A stretch of DNA of 64,000 bases from Antedon bifida (taxonomy: Eukaryota; Echinodermata; Crinoidea; Comatulida; Antedonidae), in assembly GCA_963402885.1 (NCBI GenBank), contig OY727100.1:20803665-20867664 (forward strand), given 5' to 3'. This document shows, piece by piece, positions 1-12,399 of the stretch. The notes under the pieces were generated by a model. That model searched no databases, was not told the DNA's origin, and saw nothing but the letters and a program-made list of their open reading frames with translations. How positions within the stretch are numbered: position 1 is the stretch's first letter; every line of letters starts with the position of its first letter. The position numbers were made by a program, and so were the translations under genes.

Positions 1-3000
1 TCAGTGTCAGTATGGAAAGTAATTCATACAAATAATATATCCATCATAATGAATAAATTAATTGTAGAATAATCAAAAATTTATATTGTAACAAAACGAA
101 ATGATTTAAATCCGATTGGCAATATTGTTGGTCCAAGAGGTTTTTTTTCCTGGAATATTTTCCAAACTATATGAAACGCTAGTTTTCTATGATACTCTTG
201 CCAAAGCTTTCTGTAACTTCACAGACATTTTAAACATTTATCACCATGGTATAATAAGGTATGGCATATTAAGCCAAAAGGATGGAAAAAAGAAATTCAA
301 GATTGCAATATAATGATGCCTTGAAGGGCAAGCAGTTGATAATCTCAACGGTCAATCAACTGAATTGAAAAGTTGTAATCCGATTGTCCTGACAAAGGAT
401 TAAAACTGCCACTTGAAAGTCAAGTAGCCACTGATGCCAAATAATTACTGCAACCTCTTTGGATTTATCCTCAAAGAACACTTGTACAAAGTCGAGATGT
501 CTTCAATGAAATGTTATCTTTGACGGTAAGCTCACAAAACCTTCCTTTTATTTGATTAAATATGAACTTCATAACAGAAAAATCCTTGTATAAATAATGA
601 AACAGTAATTGTTCCATTAACTCACTGATTATGATCAAAATAAAATATCTAGACAGCAAAAAAACAAGATAGGAATCTTGATACTGATCCTAAAGTAGTT
701 TGTTCCTTTAGTCATCTACCATATGGTTTGACAAATCTTCAAAAAAGAAACTTGGTTGTTTTGAATAAACTCTAAGATTTATCTGGAATCGTTCTGACTG
801 GTTTGCGCTTCGATACTAAATGAACCAAAACAGAACTTGTCATAACTCTCTATTAACCGAGATATTGATTTTCAATATCGTGTTTATTTATAGCATATTA
901 CATAATTAATGACTAATTCCCCAATTGATTCTACGCACCTATCTAATTCAATGATCAATAGCTCAATTCATAATATCATCTGCAAACATAAATATGAGTA
1001 AACTCTGGTTTCGTTATTAATCATAGCTTTTAGCACGACGCTTTATCTACGACGTAGGATGTCAAATTCATATCCTTGATGAAAACACCTCAAAATCGCT
1101 GAGTAATGCGATACACAAACAAACCAAACTGTGATCTCCAGCTGGGATGTATCTTCAAGCGATGAAATTTTTCGGAAAATATTCCAAATTGAATCTAAAT
1201 TTCACGAAAAGCTATTAAAATTGACAAAGATGTTTGTGTATAATATAATTAGCCCCAAGAAAGCTATTAATAGTTGTTCTCATAAAGTAAGAACATCTAT
1301 CTTCAATATCATCACTTCTTTCTGCAAAGTCTATACAACTATAAAGTAGATCTTCAAAACTGTAGTACTATATACAGTACACTATTATGCAATTGTAAAA
1401 TAAAAATTCTTGTTTTATGATATGTACTTATATATTTTCGCTGAGATAAGATAAAACAATAAAAGTTAAGAGAGAAACTTCTCTATCGATTGTTTTACTT
1501 TCACAATGGTGAAATATTTCCACGACTCAATTTATGGAACTCGTCGTCCTATCCTCTCACGTAAAGTTAACATATTCTACTGATGAATGTTCTTTGTCAT
1601 TTAGCGTGTAACTGTAGTGTAATGCACATCTTTCTGCATATATTTTGTAAATTGTATTATGTAAATGTCGCCAGGTCTGAACTCTCCTTGAAAACTTGCT
1701 ACAAATAAGTTAAAATATTTTCCAATATATTTCTATACGTCTGTATTGCGTCATAAATACCTCAGCCGACGCAACAACTGATGTCACGGGTACCCACTCA
1801 ATGTAAAAATGGATAGCACTGAGATTTTACACTCCTACATAACAACAACGATCAAAACATCATAATAGGTCGATACCACTTCTGAGACAGTTCAACGAGC
1901 TGTAGCGCCGTAGACTCGTTGCCTTAATTGCATTTGAACGCTTAATACTTTGGATCATAGATTTCAACACAGATCTGGCTTTACTTCACTGATCAAGCCT
2001 GTACGCAAATCGCATCCATACGCTTGGGTGTTTTGTACGTGTGAAAAATCTAAAGTTCACGCGGGTCTTCAGAACTCAATTCAATAATTTATACGCGATA
2101 ATGTTGAATTGCTTTACTAACAACAAACAACTTTTATGTAATATGCCAGAAAACGCAATGTCAAGTATCTTCTTCAATGCACTATCGCGCTGTAAACATG
2201 ATATTTTTATTCCATAGAACAGAACACTTGGTGGATATGTTTTTACAATTTTTTAGTTTTAAAATCCACTTTTTCCTTTCCAAATTCCACTATTGTTTGA
2301 AGGTTTTCATGGCGAAATCAATGTTTTCAGAAGTACTGTACGTGGTGTAAACTCAAACACTTTTTTCTACCACTAAGATTAATATACAGTATTAATTAAG
2401 TAAAAATTGCAAACAAATTACTTTTTTATTAAATTTCTCTTCTGCTATTAACACTGTAGTCAGCATTGGTTCTCTATTCAGTGTTCAAAGAAAAAGTATG
2501 CCATTTGTTTTTCACAAACTTTGTTGTCACAAACAACCAGTCAATCAACTACGAATAATTATTCATTTTATGCACAGTATAGAAAAAGCAAATATAATCT
2601 TCCTACTTACTCTCCATTACTACGATTTGATAAAATAGATGGAAGTCCGCCGCTGATTTTATCCCCGATTTAGTCTAATAATTAGCGCTACCATACATAC
2701 ATTACAACAAACTCTACAACCAGTCTTCTCTCCTCTGGTTGTTGTTGATCTCTTTGAAATTGTTGTTGTGTCGTAGTTCGCTTTCTCAGATACCTTAGCA
2801 TCAGCCCACCTAAGAATCTATAATAGGTAGATCTATATTTGGATCCTCTCGGTTTCATTTTCACCAGATCATTTCACCTGTGCTATTCATCCTGCGCTAT
2901 TCATCCTACATTATTTATTCTATGTTATGCACATACAGTCTGTTCATAAGCATTACAGTACAAGTTGTTTAATTCAGAGCTAAACCTATGATTTCTTCTT

Positions 3001-3110
3001 ATATTTTCTATGAGTTACGCGGTTTATGGTTTTTTTTTAAATTTTATTTTATGTATTTAGGCACATGTGGCCAAGGATTAATACCAATAGTAAATAAATC
3101 ACTGTCCTAT
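1..3110. other. Non-coding stretch, no gene seen
   Basis: AT-rich sequence with only short, isolated open frames (72 codons or fewer) that show no recognisable domain, no paired splice signals and no neighbouring exons. I see no clear repeat structure apart from short A/T runs. Confidence 0.6.
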
Positions 3111-3114
3111 CAGA

Positions 3115-3380
3115 TAGGTGGTAATCTCCCTGATACAAGGGCTATTTTGTGAACCAGTTCACCGGGGTAACCCCCTACTCTTCTCGAATAATGAACTGGG
3201 TTCTTTAAAGTGCACACAGGTTATAACTGTGTACACTGGACCTACGGTTTATAGTCCTTATCCGAGAAGACATGTTCCACCACCAGAACTGAGCGAGTCG
3301 GCCTCAAACTCTTGCCGATATTGTTGGCTCTTTAGGTACGGTAAACGGTGCCCCTGCCTCAACCGCTCGGCCATTTGACT
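3115..3380 (-). repeat. tRNA-derived SINE, family 2, copy 1
   Basis: Read on the minus strand, the unit begins with a tRNA Leu/Ser-like head (TGGCCGAGCGG, a box A match, then a box B-like GTTTGAGGCC). The body includes the shared phrase GGACTATAAACCGTAG. Related copies lie at 12155-12395 (same strand) and 39094-39310 (opposite strand). Shared order of head and body over about 250 bp in three places supports a dispersed SINE. The 86-codon plus-strand open frame here is a by-product of the repeat. Confidence 0.7.
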
Positions 3381-3384
3381 CACT

Positions 3385-5675
3385 CACTCACTTTATCAAA
3401 GCAGTACAGTAGGTAGGCCTATTGTTAAACTCAGAGCTACACTTACTGTAGTATTGCCCTCCCATAACTATGAGTTTTTTCTTTCTTTTTAAAAGACAAT
3501 GTTGTCATAGATCATTCTGATTGTACATCAATGTTTAATTAAATTAAAACTGACCTATCTAATCTATGAAATGCAGGAAAAAAAACCTGAGGATAATAAT
3601 TAATATGTCAAAACAGAAATTACATTCTGATACATGTATTTCCAGAACAAAGGGAAAATAATGTTTTGTTTTAGTTTGTTAATAAAACAGCAGAATGCAT
3701 TTCTGTTTTTTTTTTTGCCATTTTGTTTTATTGGTATGGTACACGGTAAGTAGTCATGGTCGAAAACAAACAAATCCTGCTATTGGCGAATTTCTTTTTG
3801 CTGTTGGTTCGGTTTGGAAATAAAATAAAATAAATATCCTGACTTTATAAAGCGCCTAATGTTGTGCTCCTGTGCATACAGAAAAAATCCAAAACCAAAG
3901 CATCATCAAGGAGATTGGAAAATATCCTTTACCGCCAAGCGCCATCATCAAAGAAGAAGATGTTTTCATTTATCAGGTGCTAATCTATGGTAAATGGCAT
4001 TCCAAAACCCAATCGTTTTGGTGTTCTCACTATTTATGTTAAGAATGTTTTGCTAAACTTAAATGTCAATCATTTCTAAGCTGAATTAACTTGGCCAGAT
4101 GAGATGCTATTAGTGATGCTTATACAGGCCATCAACACTCATTAGGACAGGATCAATTGCAATGTTAACACCCAGCAAACTATACTAGGGCAAAGGTCAA
4201 CTACAGTAATTAACAGAATCAGGGTCATTACCTCTAATATGGTTCCCACTACAGATGCAACACAAGTGATTCAACCAATCACAAGCAATGGATTATTTGA
4301 ACTGTTGCTTGTGATTGGTCACATCACAATTTTTTTGTCAAACTAGTTTGATAGTGTAGGCAGAGCTTTAGAGGAAACTTGTTTGGAACCAAGGATCAGA
4401 GCCAAGCCATTAGCCAGTATGTTGAGAGCCCTGAGTGTTTTTTTTCTTGAAAAAGAGTGCAAGTTTGAGCATCAGGCAAGCACAATTAGTATTATATTAT
4501 ATGGATGGATTAGGGGACAATTTTTAGGCTACAGTAGCCTAGTAAATGTTTACTAATTTTTAAATACTACTAAAGGATAATGGAATGTTTATTCAGGAAA
4601 ACTGAATGAACTATTATTAACCTTTTATGCCTTGATTATTTTTAAATATCATTCAACCTCTTAACAATTGAATTTAAAGCCAGACTAATAATTATTGAAA
4701 AGAAGGTTAAACCCTTATAAATGGAATAAATAAACCACAAGAACTACTGAGAGATTAACGTCATAATGGTACTTGTTGAATGAGTGGTTTTTCTACCAAC
4801 ATTGACAAACTATGAATTCACTTTTTGTATTTTATAACATGTAGCAGAACACAGATTTGGTATAGACACCATTTTTAACTTGCTACGTACACTACGTCAC
4901 TTAAAAGTCAAGTTATAATCCAAAATAAGTCTGAAATGGCGGCCATTTTATTTTTCACATTTTACTGTAAGGGTGAAGATCTAAAAATTGAGCCGGGTAA
5001 ACAGCAGATTTGAATTCAGCACCCCAAAATTACCTTAAAACACACGTTTTTTTCGCTTTTAACACGAAATGCCTACAGCATTTCATTTTTTTTTAAATCT
5101 GGACTAGTATATTTATCAATCACTACAATGTTTAACACTATCCTCTACTGTACATCATACAGGAATTTTTAATGATACTAATTTCACTGTAGTGCCCGAT
5201 TACAGTGTAGGAAACTCTGGATGATTGACCTCCAATAAATACAAAATCTTGGCTACACAAATAGATTTAGGAAACCATAAAATGGGTGTATTATGTTCCT
5301 GTATGAAATAATAGCTGGTTTAGACAACCTTCATACAATACTCGTTGTAATGTTGATTGCATACTAAATAAAACATGTTAAAGTGTATAGCTAGCAGATA
5401 TTGTACATTTTTATTCATTTCATTTCATTATTTATTTGGTCTATTTGAGTATATACATAACAAAAAAAAACTGAAATTGGGGAGACCAGGGTCAACCTAA
5501 GTGAACTAAGAAATCACTGTAGCTGAGCCAGTTGACCCAACCCCAAAGACAGTTTACACATAAAAGACATAAAGACAAAATACAGTATAAAACTGAGGTA
5601 TGCTAAGTGACCATAAATACAATCAAACATTACTGTAGCCTACCTTTCAAACTTATATGATTTGTATAAATCAGC
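3385..5675. other. Non-coding stretch with MITE remnants
   Basis: No gene is supported. Around 4265-4330 is a short inverted repeat centred on CCAATCACAAGC and TGTGATTGG, like the core of the short TA-flanked MITEs seen in the array. At 4317-4372 is a half copy of the AAGCTCTGTC palindromic MITE. At 5405-5620 an A/T-rich tract resembles a LINE 3' tail but has no coding remnant. Confidence 0.5.
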
Positions 5676-5680
5676 TATTA

Positions 5681-5948
5681 AGGGCATGTGGCACAGTGTG
5701 TTGGAGGGATCGTGGGTTCGAATCCAACTCTTTGTTTCTCCTTAGGCAAGACACTTTACGTTTGTTTGCCTCTCTCCACCCAGGTGCACAAATGGGTACC
5801 TGGTATAGGTCCAAAACCAAATTGCGCTGATTACGGCCACTGCAACATTATGGGAGTATGTTTCCAGACGTGTGTGATCAAAAACATTACCAGGGTATAA
5901 TAATGTACAGTGCTTAGTTATAGGCTTTGTGTATTAAGCACTCTTATT
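5681..5948 (+). repeat. tRNA-derived SINE, family 1, copy 1
   Basis: The tRNA-like head has a box B match (GGTTCGAATCC). It is followed by a central domain with GCAAGACACTTTACG and CTCTCTCCACCCAGGTG, and a 3' tail near AGCACTCTTATTA. Copies with the same order lie at 47602-47878 and 54519-54655. Similar central domains are shared by SINE superfamilies across animals (established in general); which named superfamily this is I cannot decide by eye. Confidence 0.8.
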
Positions 5949-6187
5949 ATAAGATTAAGATCGACATATTATTATTATTAAAACATGAATCAATTTCCAT
6001 ATTAAATCAACAGTACATAGTCATTGCACTATACTCATATTAATCAATAATTGAATTCCAATGTTTAAGTGTACATTGCACTTGGCTATTCATCACCATC
6101 ATTAATTGATCCGATGATTCAACGCCAAATTCAACACTTTGTTTGATTAAATATAATATTAAGAATCAAAACATTACAAATTTATCA

Positions 6188-8343
6188 CAGTGGGAAAGCC
6201 ACTTCGCGTTTTGACCGTTAAATCGTGTAAAATCGACTTACTTCCGCATTGACGATTTTGAAGCGCCACCTATTGTTGAAAACTGAAACCACGATTTTTC
6301 GTCGCCTAGCAAATAAGTGCTGTTTTATTTTAAGCTCTCATGAATATTTAAGAACCGCCCAACATTACCTATTATGGTGAAAGCATTTCCTAATAAGTAT
6401 AATTGGATAACCAATCGGTTTCCTTTAAAGAAACCGAAGCTAATACAATACATTCGGCGACTGAAGTCGGGACTCGTGAAAGTTATAAATGTGGTACGAT
6501 TTGACTACTGTTTTGTTGTCCATTTTCTGAATAGTCGGAGGTGCGTCCCAACAAATTAAAAAAATTATAATCAATTGTTTTATCAAGAATAATATTAGTT
6601 TAATCGAGTATGATATATTTCTATCCTGTTCAAAATTTGTTGGTGTATTCTCAGGCCTCGAAAGGTAGGTACATTTTCTAGCTGTGAGCGTGGTTTCGGC
6701 AACGCGAGACACGTGTGTCAGTATAGGCGATAGCGAGACGTGTGTTGTACTGTGTTGATGCTGATTCGCTAGTCGTTAAGTTGTACTGATTACGAGTATC
6801 ATTGGTCCTGGCCGGCCTAGCCTGGTGATCTGATCCCCCCAAAAAATACCTTTTTTCAATCAGTATTAATATTATTATTTTATTTTTCATTTAGTATTTG
6901 ATTTATGAGGATCAATAGATGCCTAGCTAGGCTACTAGTAGGCCTAGAATATATAAATAATAATAGTAAATACTGTAATTTAAATAATAAAATACAGCCC
7001 CCATTTTACTTTTTAGGCCATCATATAATAATTATATATACAACCAGACAGTAACATTTTTATTTAATAATATTTATTATTTTTTCTTACACTTTCAGGA
7101 ATCGTTGATGATGCAGAGTTCTTCGTCTTTGTGACTTCAAATTGAGAGTGATGGGGATAAAAAGGTGACACCGGTACCTACCGACATTGTCATACCCAAA
7201 CTATAATTTAATAATTTAAAACAAAATGTTGAGTTACAAATATATGTTGCAGAGGATTTAGATGAATTACAATACAAATGTTTTATGTTGAATGCAAACC
7301 TACTACACTATACTCTGTAAATTATGTTATTGTCATGTGTTATACCTTAAAAATTGAATATTTATTGTATGTTAGGCCTATATTATTTTTTATTAATACT
7401 GTATTACTATTAATTTGTATTATACAGTAGTAGTAGTAGTAGTACTAGCCTAGTTTGTACATGTTTTTACCAAAAAAAATGAATAAATAACTTGTTATTT
7501 AATCTAATTGCTTGTTTGTTCATCAATAACAAAACAATTGTAAGCAAGTATATAACAGTTCTTGTTAGCCGCTTATTTCAGGTCATATTATTAATATTAG
7601 CTAGGCCCGACGCGCCCGATCACAACGTCACTAAGTGACTTTCCGCCCCTGGAACAATCGCTCGCTAAATAGGGCTAGGCCTCGGACTCGTATAAAAGCT
7701 ATTATAATAGTTATGATAAACATTCCTCAACTAAAATATATATTGTGATAAATAAACAAGTAATAATATACGTTGTATTGGAATGTATTTATTTATATGA
7801 ATTCTTATACGCGGACAATTATAAACATCGCGTATATCGTTCGCTATAAATAAATTCATAAACACGATGACGATGTGTTTACAAAATGGCGGTTTCGCTA
7901 GTTTTCGATGGAACAAATAGAGGTACCTTTAGTTTGAATAGTCGGAGCTGCATCCCAACCACCGAATTTTGTGTCTTAATATCGTATTCTGTAGATTATT
8001 AATTTTTCTAACAGGGATTTTAAATTCAGGACTGTTCAATTTTTCTAAATATTTTATTTTAACGATTTTCTAGGGTACAATTTCGGAAAAAAGACATTGG
8101 TTGATTTTGCCGTTAAATTACAGATTATCGTTTTGTTCAAATACATTAAATTTTACATGACAATGTATTAAAACCATTTATGAATTTATTTCACTAGCAA
8201 TATTTTTCCGATAATCAGCTAAATTTACAAATATTGTGTTTTTCCAACACCCTAAAATTTAGCAATTTTGAACTAAATTAGAAAAGTAGGGCGCCCTCTC
8301 CGAGTCGAAATTTGACACGATTTGTCGACTGGCTTTCCCACTG
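6188..8343. mobile_element. Candidate non-autonomous DNA transposon, 2.2 kb
   Basis: The two ends are inverted copies: CAGTGGGAAAGCCA at the left and its complement at the right, with further partial matching inward (AAATCGTGT on both sides). ATCA lies directly outside both ends, which fits a 4-bp target duplication. Two internal direct repeats (around 6522-6556 and 7931-7962) share GAATAGTCGGAG and CATCCCAAC/CGTCCCAAC. No transposase frame is seen. The CAG..CTG ends resemble hAT or CACTA/Chapaev-type elements, but the class is not settled. Confidence 0.5.
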
Positions 8344-8394
8344 ATCATAGCTTGCAGTCAATGAACCATGACTGAACTGCATTAATTGCACACT

Positions 8395-8530
8395 TAAAAC
8401 TGTAGACTGTACCATTTATGGAGAGGGGAGTTCAATCATTTTATACTATTTCAAGTTATACTAAATTTCCCTCTTCAAGCAGAATAGGCTATTGTCGGTT
8501 TATCCGTAAAGCCAGGTAAGAAATACTGTA
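8395..8530. repeat. Dispersed repeat, copy 1
   Basis: Shares with 14255-14385 the order GACTGTACCATTTA, AGAGAGGGG-like purine block, CCTCTTCAAG/CGCTCTTCGAG, then TCGGTTTATCCG. Similarity is over about 125 bp. No coding content. Confidence 0.5.
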
Positions 8531-9147
8531 GACTAAACCATGTGTAAAAAAGTGGATGTACAGTAAAAAGATAAAACATACATTTTTGTACTTTACACAC
8601 AAAGACGCATGTGTTGCAGAGCCTGTATTGTGACTAAGTATTCCAAATGTTTACTACTGTACTATATGTATGTAGTTGTATGTATGTATACTGTATTTAC
8701 TATAAGTACCTGTATGGTTGAAGTCTTCTTTCATTGTACTGTGCACTGAGATAACAATCTAAGCAAGTGATTGACTTACCTATCAACTCAGGCTCACTGA
8801 ACCTCATGTACTGTACTTATACTATTTCTAATTATTCATAAAAGAATGCATACAATTTTAATATTAACCACAACACTGAGTATTAGTGTGGACACAGTTC
8901 AAAAGCAACATGTACTATAAAGGGTCATTGTAAATACTACTAGTACTATTGTGTACAGTACTGCACCAGGCATTGGCATGGATTTAAACATTACACTAAA
9001 CAATGTCAGGCCATCCTGAAGCCAGTTTCTGCCAGCAAAAGAAACAGATACTGTACCTCCTCCTAACCACCCCTAATCCCCTACACCCCCTCTCAACCCT
9101 GTACTATACTATTCCATACATCTGTAGTATGACTTACAGTAAAGTCT

Positions 9148-9235
9148 AAAGCTCTGTCCACACTCTCAAACTTTATGTGACAACAAAATGTGATGTGCCA
9201 ATATATAGACATGATGATGTCATATCACTACCACT
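9148..9235. mobile_element. Palindromic AAGCTCTGTC MITE, partial copy
   Basis: Left half of the palindromic MITE family whose fuller copies are at 9583-9757 and 63429-63588: AAGCTCTGTCCACACTCTC, then AATGTGATGTGCC and a GACATGATGATGTCAT core. The right arm is missing. Confidence 0.6.
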
Positions 9236-9582
9236 ACTATTACTACTAATCTATTTAGAATAAAGGTTGACCTACTAGTTTACCTGAATCACAACATCAA
9301 ATAGGGCTTGTTAAATTAAATCCCATTAAATCACTTTATTAACAGTCAATGAAGGAAGTGCTAAAATTATCCAATTCAAGTACAGTATTTACACCTTAAA
9401 GGTTACTTAAGGTCATGGAAAGTGATTACATTTGAATCATTCAACACCTGACATATTGCAATTATTAAATTAGGGACCATTATACTGTGTAGGACATGCT
9501 AAGAAAATTCCACAAACTGATTCACTGATCTGCCTGCACTGTTGCAGGGCTGATGCATTCCGGACCAAACAAGTTTCCCAAG

Positions 9583-9757
9583 TAAATCTGTCTACACTAT
9601 CAAACTTTATGTGACAAAAAAAATGTGATGTGCCCATATATGGACATGATGATGTTATATTTAAGCATATCACTACCATATTTAAGCATATCCCTACCAT
9701 ATTTGGGTACATCACATTTGTTTTCGTCAAACTAGTTTGATAGTGCAGACAGAGCTT
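9583..9757. mobile_element. Palindromic AAGCTCTGTC MITE
   Basis: The arms TCTGTCTACACTATCAAAC and its complement near the right end flank inner arms AATGTGATGTGCCC and GGGTACATCACATT. The centre holds several near-copies of CACTACCATATTTAAGCATAT. The right end AGAGCTT is followed by TA. Related copies are at 9148, 28317, 39575 and 63429, with half copies at 4317 and 44497. The 86-codon minus-strand open frame over this element is incidental. Confidence 0.75.
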
Positions 9758-9759
9758 TA

Positions 9760-12150
9760 TGGAGACCGTGTCCCCAGATTAAGGGTTGTTTTTTAGCCGC
9801 ATTCATTTCCATGAAAAGTGTCCATAAGACTTTGGTAGCACGACAACCGAAAAGACATTCACAACATCATTTTATTGAAATCACATAGACATGTACAATA
9901 CTGTACAAATCTAACTTTAGTTGAATATATAATTTTGCCATGCAAACCTTAAAACAATGTTACAGTATATCACTATTAAGAAATATTTACAGACTACGAT
10001 AATTGCACAGCACAGTTTATAAAGAGTACAAACAAAATGTATTTTCCAATTTTCCCAATTACAATTTTAATCAAAGTAATCTATATAATCTTACCTGTTT
10101 CAATTTCAAGTTGTACTGTAAACGTGTTCTCCAGTTTCAGTAACTTTAAACCAACTCCATAAATACGAAACCTACAAGTAAACAAAATTTAAAATTCATT
10201 CATTTTTTATTTCCATTGATTGGTTCCTACACAATTATTTATAGGGAAAGAAGTTAATAATTTATATAATAATTACAATTTTAACTAAAAATGAGATTTA
10301 CATCTGTTGTAAAATTATTAAATTTTGAATGATTTGTTATACAAAATATTTTATATTTTTTTAAAGCAAAATTCATCGAAAGGCATGAAAATAGTAAAAT
10401 TAGAGGTATTGTTTCCCCATGAATAAATAAATAAAAACATTTTTAATTTCCCAAAATATTTATTTAAATTTGGATGGAAAATACAAAATATTTACCTGAC
10501 AAAAATGTAATTTACAGTAAAAATAGTCAAATTGTCTGTCACTGTCAGTGATTTTGGTCTGAATTTAACAGTTTATTTTGTCTTTTTTATATTAAAGCGA
10601 AAACATTATTTTTGGGGTTTTTTTTTCTATAGACTTTTAAAACAACTGTAAATTGTATAAATTCTAGTTTACTTTCATTATTTGGAATTATATATCTCAT
10701 CTTATGTCGTCGTGTTCATAATAAAGTTTCATCTGATGAAACTGCAAAACTATCAATCTTACAATTTAAAAAATAAGTTTTTCAGAGGGAATAGTCTAAA
10801 TAAAGATTTCTTGTTCTTTTATCACGAAAATCATTGTTTCAAATTATAATTCTTATTCTTTGAGAAAGACAAAGGATATTACCTCAGTCAGACAGACAAT
10901 GATGTTTAAAATGATCAAGATCTTGTTGACTGGAATAGAATATGTCCTTAACCAATCTAATGGCAAATTTATGGAAATCTACAGCAAAATGCAGGTAATT
11001 TGAGGAGATTTATTAATAGAAGATTATCGCATAATGTGGTATTTGTATTACCTGGCTTAATTATAAAGCCATAGTTAGTTCATGCTTGTTTGTAATATAA
11101 ATACGGTAAACTATGAATCAGGACACTTTGAGTTAAGGGATGATGTCAACATTATTGTACTGAAGTTACTGCAGTAAACTACAATATCAATCTGTATAGC
11201 AGGCTTTTGTTGTGTGTGGGGGGTGAGTGGGGGAATAATCACAACCAGACTGTCTCAATGACTCGTAAACTTACTAACATTAACAATTGAAAAATCTAAA
11301 ATTATGCATATTGCAATAAAAAAGTACTGTAGTTACTGCAGTAATAATACATAGCTCAGGCTTTTTTGGGGGTAGCGGATAAGCACAAACACGCTGTCTC
11401 AATGAATGGCTCTTAAAAATATATACTATAATTGAAAACACTTAAATTATTCATCGATATATATTTATTATTATTAAAAAAGTTGTTACTTCAGAAATAT
11501 TACTGCAGTAGAATATAAATGTTGATCCCTAATTAAACATTTTAGAAATTACCAAAAAGCAACATTATTGAGTAAACTGTTACCAACCATACTGAAAGTA
11601 CTTGTTCCAAGGTAACTGTTGATATTCAAAGCCCCTTTCACATGGACAGAAGAGGCCAAAGGTGACAGTATCATCATCAAGCAAAAACAATGTAAACAGT
11701 ATTGAATTTATTGTGAATATTATATGCCAGACAATTATATGAAAATATTTCTCTGTTTTGAAAAATATTCAGAATGTGAACATTGATTGCAGACTAAACA
11801 CATGTTAAGAAAGCTTTTAGTGGATCTCCTGAGGGAGCCATCAACTGCAGTCAAGGTTGTAATATTCAAATCTAGAGCAGTGCTAAGCAAAAGACCTGTA
11901 GTCATTTAGAAATATTGTACTGCAGTATAAATATTAATAATCGCTTTAGTTTAGATTGTGAAAATGTCATGTTTAAAGAATGATTTTGAAGACTATAGGC
12001 AAAAGTTTAATAAACTTTATTTCGAACAATTAATCCATTTTAAAAAGATTGTACAGTACTGCAATTTAAAAATGCGGTGCTCAGATTTTAGACGCAGAGT
12101 AGAACAAATTTGTATTTATAATTTCTTTATACTGTGAAGCCTTTTTAGTC
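9760..12150. other. Non-coding stretch, no gene seen
   Basis: AT-rich, with no open frame of interest, no recognisable repeat end and no splice-bounded exon that I could support. Short strings such as TACTGTA and CTGCAGTA recur, as across the window. Confidence 0.5.
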
Positions 12151-12154
12151 AAAG

Positions 12155-12395
12155 ACTGGTCTCCCAGAGGGCCTAGCTATGATGAGTGGCTGTGATGTAC
12201 TAGTACACAGGGGCAATCCCCTACTTGTTTCGAAAGATGAGCTAGATGTGTACACTGGACCTACGGTTTATAGTCCTTACCCGAGAAGACTCGTTCTACC
12301 ACCAGAACCATAGAGTGAGTAAGCCTCGAACCCTTGGCGATGTTATGGCTACTTAATTATGGTTCCTTTGTCTTAACTGCTTGGCCACTTTGCAA
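12155..12395 (-). repeat. tRNA-derived SINE, family 2, copy 2
   Basis: Same orientation as the copy at 3115-3380. It shares TGTACACTGGACCTACGG, TATAGTCCTTA.CCGAGAAGAC and the terminal tRNA-like block, more decayed here (box A degenerated). Confidence 0.7.
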
Positions 12396-12399
12396 TGGA

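Noticed and set aside
3118-3378. 86-codon plus-strand open frame
   Set aside because: It lies on the antisense of a tRNA-derived SINE present three times.
4934-4952. Start codon context AAATGGCGGCCATTTTA as a possible first exon
   Set aside because: It is a palindrome and the frame stops at once.
5714-5724. Possible true tRNA gene at the GGTTCGAATCC box
   Set aside because: There is no complete acceptor stem or anticodon arm, and the sequence continues into a SINE body repeated elsewhere.
7883-7920. Possible first coding exon (ATGGCGGTTTCG with a GTACCT donor)
   Set aside because: Short, inside a transposon-like element and without any supporting downstream exon; kept only as a note in the finding on 6188-8343.
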